64,000 bases of DNA, taken from contig CACZCK010000006.1 in NCBI GenBank assembly GCA_902779675.1, positions 1 to 64,000 of the forward strand. Reading direction: 5' to 3'. Origin of the DNA: an uncultured Coriobacteriaceae bacterium. GTDB lineage: Bacteria > Actinomycetota > Coriobacteriia > Coriobacteriales > Atopobiaceae. This document shows positions 15,527-25,398 of this stretch, one piece after another (position 1 is the first letter of the stretch; the number at the start of each line of letters is the position of its first letter). Both the position numbers and the translations under genes were made by a program. The notes under the pieces were generated by a model that searched no databases, was not told the origin of the DNA, and worked only from the letters and a program-made list of their open reading frames with translations.

Positions 15527-17860
15527 CTAGACGTGGCGCTTGAGCTGCTTGGCCCCCTCGCCCGGCATGATGCGACGGGCGTCATAGACCGACGGCACCC
15601 TGCTCACGCGGGCCAGCAGCGGCCCCAGCAGCGACGCATCGGACAGCGCGATGAGGAAACGCAGGCGCGCCACGCCGGTCGAACCCGTCTGCGTCGCGGC
15701 CGACAAGATATTGCAGCCAGCCTCGGAAAGCGCGATGGTCACGTCCTTGAGCAGGCCCATGCGATCGGTGGCCTCGACCACGATCTCGACCTGGAACTCC
15801 GTGGCACCAGAGGCATCCCACTCGACGTCGATCATGCGCTCGGGGTGCTCCATGAGCGAGGCGACGTTGGGACAGCTGGCACGGTGCACCGAGACGCCGC
15901 GGCCACGCGTGATGAAGCCCACGATCTGGTCGCCCGCCACGGGGTTGCAGCAGTGTGCCAGATGCACCAGCAGGTCGGGATCGCCCTTGGCAATAACGCC
16001 GCAGTTGCTGTGGCGCTTGCGGTCGCGCCGGATGGGAATGAGCGGCTTGTCCTCGGCGATGAGCATCTGCTTGTTGGCCTTGCGCGCCTCGCGCTCGATC
16101 TCGCTCGCGGGACGGGTCTCGGCCAGCACGTCGTCCACACGATGGGCAATCTGCTTGGCCGACAGGCGGCCCGAGCCGATGGCGGCGAGCATCGTCTCGA
16201 CGTCGTGGTAGTCGGTGGTGTCGCACACCTTGTCGAGTGCCTTGTTGACGCGCTGCGAGGAGATGCCCAGCCCGTGCTTGCGCAGCTCGACGGCCAGGTA
16301 CCCCCTGCCGCGCTCGGCGTCGTCTTCCTTGTTCTCCGAGGCAAAGTACTTGCGGATCTTGGAGCGGGCGGAAGGCGTGACCACCATCTTGAGCCAGTCG
16401 TGGCCCGGCTTGGCGTTCTTGTTGGTGATAATCTCCACGCGGTCGCCGCTCTGCAGCTTGTAGGTGAGCGGCACCATGGACCCGTTGACCTTGGCACCGA
16501 TGCAGTGGTTGCCCACCTGGGTGTGCACGGCATAGGCGAAGTCGAGCGGGGTGGACTCGCGACGCAGGCTCATGACCTCGCCCTTGGGTGTGAAGACAAA
16601 GATCTCATGCTCGAAGAGGTCGACGCGCAGGCTGTTGAGGAACTCGTGCGGATCCTCGATCTCCTCCTCGGTGGCCCAGTCGAGCGTGCGACGGATCCAG
16701 TTGATCTGCGAGTCGACGGAGCGCTCTTCGGAGGTCATCTGACCGCGCGAGTTGCCGGCGCGCTTGTACAGCCAGTGCGCCGCAATACCGTACTCGGCCT
16801 TGTTGTGCATCTCGTACGTGCGGATCTGGATCTCGACGGTGCGCACGTCGGTGCCAATCACCGTGGTGTGCAGCGACTGGTACCCGTTGGCCTTGGGCAT
16901 GGCCACGTAGTCCTTGAAGCGTCCGGGAATGGGATGCCACAGCGAGTGGACCGCGCCGAGCACGGAGTAGCAGTCGCCCACACTCTCGGTGAGCACGCGC
17001 AGGGCAATCAGGTCGTAGATCTCCGAGAACTCCTTGCGCTTGCGTGTCATCTTCTGGTAGATGGACCAGAGGTGCTTGGGACGGCCCGTGATCTGGTAGC
17101 CGGTGATGCCCGCGCGGCGCAGCTCCTCGTCGAGGATCTTGATGGCACCGGCGGTCTTCTCCTCGCGCTGTGCGCGCGACTCCTGCACCATGCGGGCGAT
17201 GCGCTCGTACTCCTCGGGCTGCAGGTAGAAGAAGGCCAGGTCCTCGAGCTCCCACTTGATGGACGAGATGCCCAGGCGGTCGGCGAGCGGCGCGTAGACG
17301 TCCATGGTCTCGCGCGACTTGAGCACGCGCTTCTCGGGCGGCAGCGCCGCCATGGTGCGCATGTTGTGCAGACGGTCGGCGAGCTTGATGATCAGCACGC
17401 GGATGTCCTTGCTCATGGCCAGGAACATCTTGCGCAGGTTGAGAGCCTGTTTCTCGTCCATGGAGGACACCTGCACCTGCGTGAGCTTGGTCACGCCGTC
17501 CACGAGCTCGGCGACCGTGGCACCAAAGCGATCGGTGAGGTCGTCGAGGGTTGCATCGGTGTCCTCCACCGTGTCGTGCAGGATGGCGGCACAAATGGGA
17601 TCCTCGTCCATGTGCAGGTCGGAGGCCAGGATGATGGCCACCTCGACCGGATGGTTGATGTAGGGCTCACCCGAGCGACGGCGCTGGTTGCGGTGGAACT
17701 CGCGCGCAAACTCGTAGGCCCGGTTGATCTTGTCCATGGCCTGCGGATCGAGGTAGCTCGAGCAGGTGGCCTGCAGCACGCGCCAGTTGTCGGCACCGGG
17801 CGCGGCCCCGCGCCTGCGCTTCTCGCCCTGTGCGTTCTGTGCCCTTAGCGTCTCGCCCAT
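15527..17860 (-). CDS. relA: Bifunctional (p)ppGpp synthetase/hydrolase (RelA/SpoT family)
   Basis: A 777-residue Rel protein making and degrading the alarmone (p)ppGpp. In order: HD hydrolase domain (HPVEVAIILASDLHMDE, ILHDTVEDT), synthetase domain (YQSLHTTVIGTDVRTVEIQIRT), TGS domain (FTPKGEVMSLRRESTPLDFAYAVHT), zinc-finger/helical region (HCCNPVAGD) and C-terminal ACT domain. The intact HD motif supports hydrolase activity. ATG 17860 follows GGGGAGG; an earlier in-frame start has no site. It lies 84 bases after the recJ fusion on the same strand. Confidence 0.95.
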   Translation of the reverse strand: MGETLRAQNAQGEKRRRGAAPGADNWRVLQATCSSYLDPQAMDKINRAYEFAREFHRNQRRRSGEPYINHPVEVAIILASDLHMDEDPICAAILHDTVEDTDATLDDLTDRFGATVAELVDGVTKLTQVQVSSMDEKQALNLRKMFLAMSKDIRVLIIKLADRLHNMRTMAALPPEKRVLKSRETMDVYAPLADRLGISSIKWELEDLAFFYLQPEEYERIARMVQESRAQREEKTAGAIKILDEELRRAGITGYQITGRPKHLWSIYQKMTRKRKEFSEIYDLIALRVLTESVGDCYSVLGAVHSLWHPIPGRFKDYVAMPKANGYQSLHTTVIGTDVRTVEIQIRTYEMHNKAEYGIAAHWLYKRAGNSRGQMTSEERSVDSQINWIRRTLDWATEEEIEDPHEFLNSLRVDLFEHEIFVFTPKGEVMSLRRESTPLDFAYAVHTQVGNHCIGAKVNGSMVPLTYKLQSGDRVEIITNKNAKPGHDWLKMVVTPSARSKIRKYFASENKEDDAERGRGYLAVELRKHGLGISSQRVNKALDKVCDTTDYHDVETMLAAIGSGRLSAKQIAHRVDDVLAETRPASEIEREARKANKQMLIAEDKPLIPIRRDRKRHSNCGVIAKGDPDLLVHLAHCCNPVAGDQIVGFITRGRGVSVHRASCPNVASLMEHPERMIDVEWDASGATEFQVEIVVEATDRMGLLKDVTIALSEAGCNILSAATQTGSTGVARLRFLIALSDASLLGPLLARVSRVPSVYDARRIMPGEGAKQLKRHV

Positions 17861-17944
17861 CTCGACCTCCCCGCCTTGGTCGGCACCCAAAGCCTAACCA
17901 TAGCACAGAGGCATCGCCCACGGGCGAGCGGTACCGCCGAGCGT

Positions 17945-20900
17945 CTAGCGGTCCACCACGCGCCCGAAGGAGGGCACGATGGGCCGGTTGACGCGCTCGA
18001 GCATGGCCTCCACGTCGGCGCCGAGCGCCCAGTCGCGGAACTCCGCAAAGGCGTCGCGGGCGCGGAGCCCCTCGAGATAGCGGGTCGACTGCTCGAGGTC
18101 CATACGCGACGGGCTGCTTACCATTGTGATACGACGCGCGGTACCGTGGCCCGAGGTCTGCAGGAATCCCAGCTCCCTAAAGATGGAGATGCCACACGAG
18201 ACCGAGCGCTCGTCGAGGGTGGTGTGTGCGTCGATGGAAGCGGCCCTCAGCGCGATGTCGGCATTGCTCAGCTGGAACGACTCCTCGCCCGTCTCGGCGG
18301 CCACCTGCCTGCCGATGGTCATCAGCGTGCGGTAGAGGGTCACCAGCTCCTGGCGCGAGGGAGACGACCCCGCGATGACGTGCTCGTTGATGCGCGCGTC
18401 GCGTGAGCCAAAGAGCAGGTGCACGCAGGCGGGCTCGCCGTCGCGCCCAGCGCGGCCGCTCATCTGGTTGAACTCGATGGAGCCGAAGGGCATGTGGTAG
18501 AGCACCACGTGACGGATGTCGGGCAGGTTGACGCCCTCGCCAAAGGCGCTGGTCGAGACGATGCAGGTCAGCTCCCCAGAACGGAAGGCGTCCTCGACCA
18601 TGGCACGCTCCTCGCGCGTGAGGCCCGCGTTGTAGAAGGCCACGCGTCGTCCAAGCTCGGGGATGGAGCGGCGCAGCATGCGTGCCAGCGACACCGACTG
18701 CTCGCGCGAGTTGACGTAGACCACGACCTTGTGGCCCAACGAGACCAGCGAGACGAGTGCAGCCTCTCGGTCACGCAGCTCGCGGCAGTCGCGCATCGCC
18801 AGGTTCTCGCGCACGCTGGCGTCCACGATCACGTCGCCCTCGGAGATGCCCGCAAGCGAGCAGATCTCGTGCGCCACGTCATCTTCGGCAGTGGCTGTAA
18901 CGGCCAGGACCGTGGGCTCCCCGAGCAGCTGGCGCACCTGCGGCAGCTGCGTGTAGGCACTCCTGCCACCGCCCTTGGCGGTGCCGGCGTGATGCGCCTC
19001 GTCGATGACCACAAACCCTATGCGCCGCGACGCAGCAAAGCGCTCTGCGTGGATAGCCAGAAACTCGGGCGTGGTGAGCAGCACGTCCACGAGTCCGTCG
19101 CGCAGGCCCTCAAAGGTCTCGTCGCGCAGGTCCTGCGAGGTCTCGCCGGTGAGCACGCGGACCGAAAGCCCCAACTCGCCGAGCGTGTGCTCCAGATGGA
19201 AGGACTGGTCGGCGACCAGCGCTCGGAGCGGATACACAAACACGCTGGCACGGCCGCGGCCAATGGCCTCGCGCGCCGCATGGATGTGGAAGATGAGCGA
19301 CTTGCCTCGGCCGGTGGCCATCACGCACAGCGTCGAGCGGCCCTGGGCCAGCTGCGCGAGCGCCTCGCGCTGCGCGGGCAGCAGCTCGTGCGAGCCGATC
19401 ATCGCGCGGCGGAGCTCGTCCTCGAGCGCCGAAGGTGCCAGCTGCGCCAGGCGCGAGCGCTGGGCCGACGCCTGTGCCAGACGCTCGCCGTCGTCGGCGG
19501 CGTCCTCGCGGCACACCTCGATGTTCGCCCCGTACGAGCGACCCTCGTCACCACCGGTGACGGCGCTCACGTGGGCAAGGTAGCGCATGCCCCCGTCGAG
19601 GTTGGGGGCCAGGTGCGCGGCAATCTGCCTGCGCAGGAACCCCACCTGAGCGCCGCTGAGCGTGCGCAGCGCGATGGCGTTGGCGTCTACGGGGTTGTTG
19701 GGGTCGCGGACGACCGCCAGCTCCTCCCCCACGCTCAGGCCCGAGACCACTGCCTGACGCCCTTCGAAGGTGACGCCTACGACCTTGGTCACAAAGCTCG
19801 TGGCCTCGGCAATGCTGGCATACGCATCGCGCGAGAGAATCTGCTCGGCGCGCGAGAAGAGCTCGTCGGCAACGCTGGCCTCCCGCTCCTCGTCACGCCG
19901 GTCGTCGTCACGATAGAGGATGTCGCGCACCATGAGCTTGGGCTTGGTCCGACCCTGCCACGTCTCGTTCATGGCATCGAACACGAGGTCGACCGCCTCG
20001 TCGCAGGCGGCCGCACGCTCGATCTGTGGCGCGCGGAACATGATGGCTGGCACCGTGCCCACACCGTCGGTGGCCAAGAAGCGCAGGTGGTTGGCCCCCG
20101 CGCCTACGCGGGCGCGATTGCGCATGCACACGCCGCACGCAGCGAGCAGCGGCTTCTTGTTGCCCTGCCCAAAGGGCTGCAGTACCTCGAGCTGCTCGAT
20201 GCCCGCCATGGTGAGCTCGGAGAGCGACACCAGGGCGGCCACCTCACCGCGGTCGACGAACTGCTCCTCGGGCAGGTCGGCCATCACGGCCTCCAGGCGC
20301 TCCCTAAAGGCGTCGAGCTTGCTGGCCTCGCAGGTGACGCCCACCGCACCGGCATGGCCGCCAAAGCGCACCAGCAGGTCGGAGCACTGCTCCACGGCGT
20401 GGAAGAGGTCGACCGAACCCACCGAGCGGCCCGAACCGCGGGCGATGCCGTCGGTGATGCCGAACAGGATGGCGGGAACGTGATAGGTGTTGGTGATGCG
20501 ACTCGCCACGATGCCCTTGACGCCCTCGTGCCAACCCTCGCCCGCGGCGACCACCACGCGACCGCCGTCATAGGTGCGCTGAACCTCGGCCAAGGCGGCC
20601 TCAGTCAGCTCCGACTCGATCTCGCGGCGCTCGGTGTTGATCTGCTCGAGGCGCGCGGCCAGCACGGAGGCCTCGGCCGGATCGTTGGTGTAGAGCAGGT
20701 CGAAGGCCACGTCGGTGGAGCCCATGCGCCCGGCCGCATTGAGGCGCGGCACCAGCGAGAATGGCAGCTCGTCGGCCGTGATGCTAGTGAGGTCCACGTT
20801 GGCCGTGGCTGCGAGCGCCACGATACCCGGACGCGATGTGCGCCGCATATGGGCGATACCGTCGGCCACCAAGGCACGATTCTCGCCCTGCAGCAGCATC

Positions 20901-21613
20901 ATGTCGGAGATGGTGCCCAGCGTGGCGACCTCGGTGTAGCGCCGCCAGAGGTCGGGCTGGCCCAGGCGGTGCCCCAGCACGTCGATGAGCTTGAGCGCCA
21001 CGCCCGCACCGGCCAGCTCCCGCGAGGGGCAGTCGGCCGACAGCTTTGGGTCGGTCACGGGGACGCCTGTGGGCACGAGGTCGCCAGGCTCGTGGTGGTC
21101 GGTGATGACCACGTCGATGCCCTGGCAAAGCAGCCATTCCACCTCGCGGGCGGCAGCGATACCGTTGTCCACCGTCACGACCAGCGAGGGGTGGCAGCCC
21201 TCGATGACGCGGGCCAGAGCCTCCTCCGAGAGGCCGTAGCCCTCGCCAAAGCGGTTGGGTATATAGGGACGCGCGTCTCCGCCCAGGTCCTTGAGGCCCA
21301 GGGTGAGCAGGCAGGTGGCACTCATGCCGTCGACGTCGAAGTCGCCGAACACGGCGATGGTCTCGCCGTCCGCGATGGCACGCTCCAGGCGGTCAGCCGC
21401 CTCCCCCATGCCCGGAATGAGCATCGGGTCATACCAGTCGCGCTCGAGCGAGGGCGAGAGGAAGGCCTGTGCCTCCTCTACGCTCTCGTAGCCGCGAGCA
21501 ACGAGTACGCGCGCCACGAGCGGCGAGATACCCAGCGCCGAAACGAGCTTTCGCTCGGCTCCGTCGTCAGACGGCAGTACGTCCCAGCGCCTGCTGCCGA
21601 TCAGGCCGCCCAC
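17945..21613 (-). CDS. recJ: RecJ exonuclease - HIRAN - RecQ-like helicase fusion
   Basis: A 1222-residue fusion. Residues 1-600 are RecJ, the 5'-3' single-strand exonuclease: DFDVDG (91-96), VTVDNG (147-152), DHH (172-174), and DHHA1 with RFGGHAGAVGV (417-426). Residues about 608-690 match a HIRAN domain (VVGVTFEGRQ, DPNNPVDANAIAL, VGFLRRQIAAHLAP). From about 735 an SF2 helicase follows, with Walker A ATGRGKS (766-772), DEAH (871-874) and motif VI SGRAGRDG, of RecQ type but without an obvious HRDC domain. RecJ and RecQ cooperate in end resection and the fusion would deliver both. The GTG start is two bases after the secF stop. Confidence 0.9.
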   Translation of the reverse strand: MGGLIGSRRWDVLPSDDGAERKLVSALGISPLVARVLVARGYESVEEAQAFLSPSLERDWYDPMLIPGMGEAADRLERAIADGETIAVFGDFDVDGMSATCLLTLGLKDLGGDARPYIPNRFGEGYGLSEEALARVIEGCHPSLVVTVDNGIAAAREVEWLLCQGIDVVITDHHEPGDLVPTGVPVTDPKLSADCPSRELAGAGVALKLIDVLGHRLGQPDLWRRYTEVATLGTISDMMLLQGENRALVADGIAHMRRTSRPGIVALAATANVDLTSITADELPFSLVPRLNAAGRMGSTDVAFDLLYTNDPAEASVLAARLEQINTERREIESELTEAALAEVQRTYDGGRVVVAAGEGWHEGVKGIVASRITNTYHVPAILFGITDGIARGSGRSVGSVDLFHAVEQCSDLLVRFGGHAGAVGVTCEASKLDAFRERLEAVMADLPEEQFVDRGEVAALVSLSELTMAGIEQLEVLQPFGQGNKKPLLAACGVCMRNRARVGAGANHLRFLATDGVGTVPAIMFRAPQIERAAACDEAVDLVFDAMNETWQGRTKPKLMVRDILYRDDDRRDEEREASVADELFSRAEQILSRDAYASIAEATSFVTKVVGVTFEGRQAVVSGLSVGEELAVVRDPNNPVDANAIALRTLSGAQVGFLRRQIAAHLAPNLDGGMRYLAHVSAVTGGDEGRSYGANIEVCREDAADDGERLAQASAQRSRLAQLAPSALEDELRRAMIGSHELLPAQREALAQLAQGRSTLCVMATGRGKSLIFHIHAAREAIGRGRASVFVYPLRALVADQSFHLEHTLGELGLSVRVLTGETSQDLRDETFEGLRDGLVDVLLTTPEFLAIHAERFAASRRIGFVVIDEAHHAGTAKGGGRSAYTQLPQVRQLLGEPTVLAVTATAEDDVAHEICSLAGISEGDVIVDASVRENLAMRDCRELRDREAALVSLVSLGHKVVVYVNSREQSVSLARMLRRSIPELGRRVAFYNAGLTREERAMVEDAFRSGELTCIVSTSAFGEGVNLPDIRHVVLYHMPFGSIEFNQMSGRAGRDGEPACVHLLFGSRDARINEHVIAGSSPSRQELVTLYRTLMTIGRQVAAETGEESFQLSNADIALRAASIDAHTTLDERSVSCGISIFRELGFLQTSGHGTARRITMVSSPSRMDLEQSTRYLEGLRARDAFAEFRDWALGADVEAMLERVNRPIVPSFGRVVDR

Positions 21614-21615
21614 GA

Positions 21616-22575
21616 TCAGGCATCCGCCACAGGCGTGACCGCCGTGGCTCCGTCACCGTACTTGGCTTCGAGCTTGGCCCAGCGGGGCTCGCGCGTCTTC
21701 CACATGGCGAGCAGCGGTGTAGCCACCGCGTAGCTGGAGTAGGTGCCCAGCAGCTCGCCCAAGATCATGGCGAAGGCGAAGTCCTTGAGGGTCGCCCCGC
21801 CAAAGAAGTACATGGCGAGCTCGGGAACAAGCGTGGTGATGGTCGTGTTGATGGAGCGCACCACGACCTCGTTGACCGAGAAGTTGCAGATCTGGATGTA
21901 GGTGCGATGGATACCGTCGCGCAGCGTCTTGGCGTTGTCGTTGGTGCGGTCGAACTCGACCACGGTGTCGTAGAGCGAGAAGCCCATGGTGGAGAGCAGG
22001 GCTGCCACCACGTTGGGCGTGACGGGGATCTGCGTCCAGGCGTAGATGCCCAGGATGATGACCATGTCGTGGATGAGCGCGATCACGGCCGTGATGGACA
22101 TCTTGAACTCGTAGCGGATGGAGACGTAGCCAATGATGAGCAGGATGGCCAGGCCAAAGGCCATAAGCGAGGAGCGCGTGACATCGGCGCCCCAGTCCGG
22201 GCCAATGGTGGTCACGTTGTAGTTGGCCTCGGAGAGCTCAAGCGTCTCGGCGGCCTGCTTGGCGTGGTCGTTGGCGGTGTTGGGGTCGGTGGTGTCGGAG
22301 CGGACGATGAAGCCGTTCTCGCCATCGGAGGCCGTGGTGGTCTGGATGGTCGGGTCGACCTCACCAGCATCGGTGAGGGCCTCGCGCATCTGCTCGATGC
22401 TGATGTCGCCCGTGCCGTTGAAGTCGATCTCGGTGCCGCCCTGGAACTCGATGCCAAAGGTCAGGCCACGCACCAGCAGGCCCACGATGGCAAGCACGGT
22501 CATGACGGCAGACAGAGTGAGCAGGACCTTGCGGTACTTCATGAAGGGAATCTCGAAGGAGAAGTGGTTACGCAT
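21616..22575 (-). CDS. secF: Protein translocase subunit SecF
   Basis: A 319-residue inner-membrane protein of the SecDF family. An N-terminal transmembrane helix (VLLTLSAVMTVLAIVGLLV) is followed by the GIEFQGGTEIDF block and five more helices, including SMGFSLYDTVVEFDR. SecDF uses the proton-motive force to assist Sec-dependent export. ATG 22575 overlaps the secD stop by 8 bases; the longer frame starting at 22584 is inside secD. It is followed two bases later by the recJ fusion. Confidence 0.95.
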   Translation of the reverse strand: MRNHFSFEIPFMKYRKVLLTLSAVMTVLAIVGLLVRGLTFGIEFQGGTEIDFNGTGDISIEQMREALTDAGEVDPTIQTTTASDGENGFIVRSDTTDPNTANDHAKQAAETLELSEANYNVTTIGPDWGADVTRSSLMAFGLAILLIIGYVSIRYEFKMSITAVIALIHDMVIILGIYAWTQIPVTPNVVAALLSTMGFSLYDTVVEFDRTNDNAKTLRDGIHRTYIQICNFSVNEVVVRSINTTITTLVPELAMYFFGGATLKDFAFAMILGELLGTYSSYAVATPLLAMWKTREPRWAKLEAKYGDGATAVTPVADA

Positions 22576-24073
22576 TGGCCACACCCCCCTTCTTGCTCGC
22601 GGCAGGCGCGGCGGTGCGCGCAGCCTTCAGCTCCTCGGCCTCGGCGAGGTCGTTTGCCACGCCCCAGAACTTGGGGTGCTTCTGGATGGTACCCAGGCCC
22701 AACAGGCGCAGCGCGGGAGCCTTGAAGAGGAACATGGTCACCAGATCGCACAGGATGCCGAGGGCCGTGGTAAGGCCGAAGCCCTTGACCGGGCCGACAG
22801 CCATGAAGAACAGCGCGAGAGCCGTGACCAGCTGCACGGCGTCGGCGTCGAGCGAGGTGGAGATGCCCTCCTTGGTGCCACCGATGGCCGCAGCACGGAT
22901 CGAGCGGCCCATGCGGATCTCCTCGCGGAAGCGCTCGAGCACCAGGATGGAGGAGTCGGCTGCGGAACCGGTGGTGAGCACCACGCCCGCCAGACCGGGC
23001 AGCGTCAGCGCGAAGGCGCCCATGTGCGAGAGCAGCGCGAGCAGGCCGAGGTAGATGACGCCAAAGACCAGCAGCGAGCCCATGGTAAGCAGGCCCAGGC
23101 CCTGATAGAAGAAGAACAGGTACGCCACGACCACGGCGCCACCGATGGCGATGGCAAAGACGCCCTGGCGCAGCGAGTCCTGACCAAGGGTCGGGCCCAC
23201 GACACGGCTCTCGGAGTAGCTCAGCGTGACGGGCAGCGAGCCGGAGTCGAGCACCGTCTTGAGCGCCTTGGCCTCGTCGAGGGTGAAGTTACCGGTGATG
23301 GAGACGTTACCGTCGGAGATGACGTTCTGCACCGCAGGTGCGGAGTTGACCACGCCGTCGAGCACGATGGCGATCTGGCCATGCGTGGGGGCAAGCTCCT
23401 CGGTCACTTCGGCGAAAGTCTTGGCACCCGCGCTGTCGAGCGAGACGTTGACGGCATAGGCGCCGGTGGCCGAGGTGGCCGCCTGGGCCACAGCCGAGCT
23501 CTTGATGGAGGAGCCGTCCATGAAGGCGGTGTAGGTGCCCTCCTTGAGCTTGACGTTCTCGGTGCCCGCCCCGATCTTTGCCAGTGCATCGGCGTCACCG
23601 ATGGCGTCGAGACGCACGAACTCGAGGTGGCCCGTCTGGCCGATGGTCTTCACAGCCGCGTCGGCGTCGGTGGCACCGGGAATCTGCACCAGGATGGAGT
23701 TGGTACCCTGCTGCTGCACCGAAGTCTCGGCAGCGCCGAGGGCGTTGACGCGGTTCTGCACGATGGCCGTAGCGGTGGCCATCTCGTCGGCGGTGGGCAT
23801 CGTGCCGTCGGTCTTGCTGGCCGACAGGATGACCGACACGCCACCGCGAATGTCGAGGCCCTGCGTAATGCGCTCGGTGGGAGGCATGAAGCCTGCGATG
23901 CAGCCGATCAGGATGATTGCCAGGCAGAGCAGGGTGAATCGATAGTTACGACCCTGCATGCTGCCACCGCGGTTGCGGTTTGCGCGCTGCTTGCGCGCGC
24001 TGCCGGAGCCCTCCTGGGCATTCCAGCGGTCGACGCCCGACTTGGACGTCGACGAGCTCTTGTCTCGCGCCAT
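22568..24073 (-). CDS. secD: Protein translocase subunit SecD
   Basis: A 501-residue SecD. A low-complexity N-terminus (SSSTSKSGVDRW and a basic stretch) precedes the first membrane helix and ITQGLDIRGGVSVIL. The second conserved region with GSLPVTLSYSESRVVGPTLG is followed by the C-terminal helices with VVLTTGSAADSSILVLERFREE. ATG 24073 has GGAAG eight bases upstream. Order tgt-secD-secF is normal, but no yajC lies between tgt and secD (146-base gap). Confidence 0.95.
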   Translation of the reverse strand: MARDKSSSTSKSGVDRWNAQEGSGSARKQRANRNRGGSMQGRNYRFTLLCLAIILIGCIAGFMPPTERITQGLDIRGGVSVILSASKTDGTMPTADEMATATAIVQNRVNALGAAETSVQQQGTNSILVQIPGATDADAAVKTIGQTGHLEFVRLDAIGDADALAKIGAGTENVKLKEGTYTAFMDGSSIKSSAVAQAATSATGAYAVNVSLDSAGAKTFAEVTEELAPTHGQIAIVLDGVVNSAPAVQNVISDGNVSITGNFTLDEAKALKTVLDSGSLPVTLSYSESRVVGPTLGQDSLRQGVFAIAIGGAVVVAYLFFFYQGLGLLTMGSLLVFGVIYLGLLALLSHMGAFALTLPGLAGVVLTTGSAADSSILVLERFREEIRMGRSIRAAAIGGTKEGISTSLDADAVQLVTALALFFMAVGPVKGFGLTTALGILCDLVTMFLFKAPALRLLGLGTIQKHPKFWGVANDLAEAEELKAARTAAPAASKKGGVANA

Positions 24074-24219
24074 AGGTTGTACTTCCGTTCGTCGGAGGTT
24101 TAACCCGACAACAATACCACTGTTGGATGTCAGAAAAACGCAACGAGACGGAATTGACAGCATCGGTCAAGGTGCGCCGCTCCCCCACCGCACCGTGGGG
24201 AAGCGACGGATATGGCCTC

Positions 24220-25398
24220 TTACCAGTCGTTTGCTCCCGGGGAGGCCATGTAGTCGTCGACGAAGGCCTGGTATGTTCCCGCGACGATGGCCTCACGGGC
24301 ACGCCGCATGAGGTCGAGCAGGAAGTAGATGTTGTGCATCGACAGCAGGATGGAGGCTGCCATCTCCTTCTGCCTCACCAGATGGTGCAGGTAGGCGCGG
24401 GTGTAGCCGCCCGTGCAGACCGGGCAGGTGCACCCGGCGTCCAGCGGGCCCGCGTCGTGGGCATGCGTGGCGTTGCGCAGGTTGATGCGCCCCTGCGTCG
24501 AGAAGGCGCTTCCCATGCGCGCCGTGCGCGTAGGAAGCACGCAGTCGTACATGTCGATGCCGCAGGCCACGCCGCGCACCAGCGTGGTGGGGTTGCCCAC
24601 GCCCATCAGGTAGCGCGGCTTGTCCTTGGGCATGTGCTCGCTCACCAACGGGGTGAGTGTCTCGAACATCGTCTCGTGGCTCTCCCCCACCGAGTAGCCG
24701 CCAATACCGTAGCCGGGAAAGTCGGCGCACTCCTCGAGGTGGTGCAGCGAGCGCAGACGCAGCCCGAGGTCCATACCGCCCTGCACGATGCCAAAGAGGG
24801 CCTGCGGGTGCCCCTGGTAGGTGAGGTGCTCGTTGCGCTCGTGCTCGGCCCAGCAGCGCTCGGCCCACATGCTCGAGAGCTCCACGGCGCGCTCCACGAA
24901 GGGACGCGGGCTGGGATAGCCGGGACACTGGTCGAGCTGCATGACGATGTCGGCGCCGAGCTTGCGGGCTATGTCCATGTTCTGCTCGGGCGTCCAGCGC
25001 ACGTAGCTGCCGTCGTAGTCGACCGCTCGGAACGTGACACCGTCGTCGGAGAGCTTGACGTTGTCGCCGTGGCTAAAGACCTGGAACCCACCCGAGTCGG
25101 TGAGGATGGGCCCGTCCCAGCGCATGAACTCGTGCAAGCCACCCATCTCGTTGACCAGGTCGGCACCGGGACGCATGGAGAGGTGGTAGGTGTTGGCCAA
25201 CAGGATCTTGGTGCCCAGCTCGTGCAGGGTGGGTGGCAGGAGGCCCTTGACCGTGGCCTTCGTGCCCACGGGCATGAAGATTGGCGTGGGTATGTCGCCG
25301 TGCGGGGTGTGCAGCACGCCCGCGCGCGCATGGGTCTTGGGGTCCTCGGCCACCACGTCGAAGGTAAAGGGTCGCTTCTCGCTCTCGCACTCACACAT
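24220..25398 (-). CDS. tgt: Queuine tRNA-ribosyltransferase
   Basis: A 392-residue tRNA-guanine transglycosylase that exchanges guanine-34 of GUN tRNAs for a queuosine precursor. Visible: TDSGGFQVFS containing the catalytic aspartate region, DQCPGYPSPR, FGIVQGG, GIGGYSVGE, VLPTRTARMG, and zinc ligands in CTCPVCTGGYTRAYLHHL. ATG 25398 overlaps the HAD gene stop by 8 bases. queA and queH are 3-5 kb away on the same strand, so this organism appears to make or salvage queuosine. Confidence 0.95.
   Translation of the reverse strand: MCECESEKRPFTFDVVAEDPKTHARAGVLHTPHGDIPTPIFMPVGTKATVKGLLPPTLHELGTKILLANTYHLSMRPGADLVNEMGGLHEFMRWDGPILTDSGGFQVFSHGDNVKLSDDGVTFRAVDYDGSYVRWTPEQNMDIARKLGADIVMQLDQCPGYPSPRPFVERAVELSSMWAERCWAEHERNEHLTYQGHPQALFGIVQGGMDLGLRLRSLHHLEECADFPGYGIGGYSVGESHETMFETLTPLVSEHMPKDKPRYLMGVGNPTTLVRGVACGIDMYDCVLPTRTARMGSAFSTQGRINLRNATHAHDAGPLDAGCTCPVCTGGYTRAYLHHLVRQKEMAASILLSMHNIYFLLDLMRRAREAIVAGTYQAFVDDYMASPGANDW

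Noticed and set aside
14798..17848. Open frame of over 1000 codons on the plus strand opposite relA
   Set aside because: Antisense frame typical of GC-rich genes; the relA reading has domains, motifs and a ribosome-binding site, while this one has none.
18419..21733. Open frame of about 1100 codons opposite the RecJ fusion
   Set aside because: No motifs, His/Val-rich antisense composition, no start signal.
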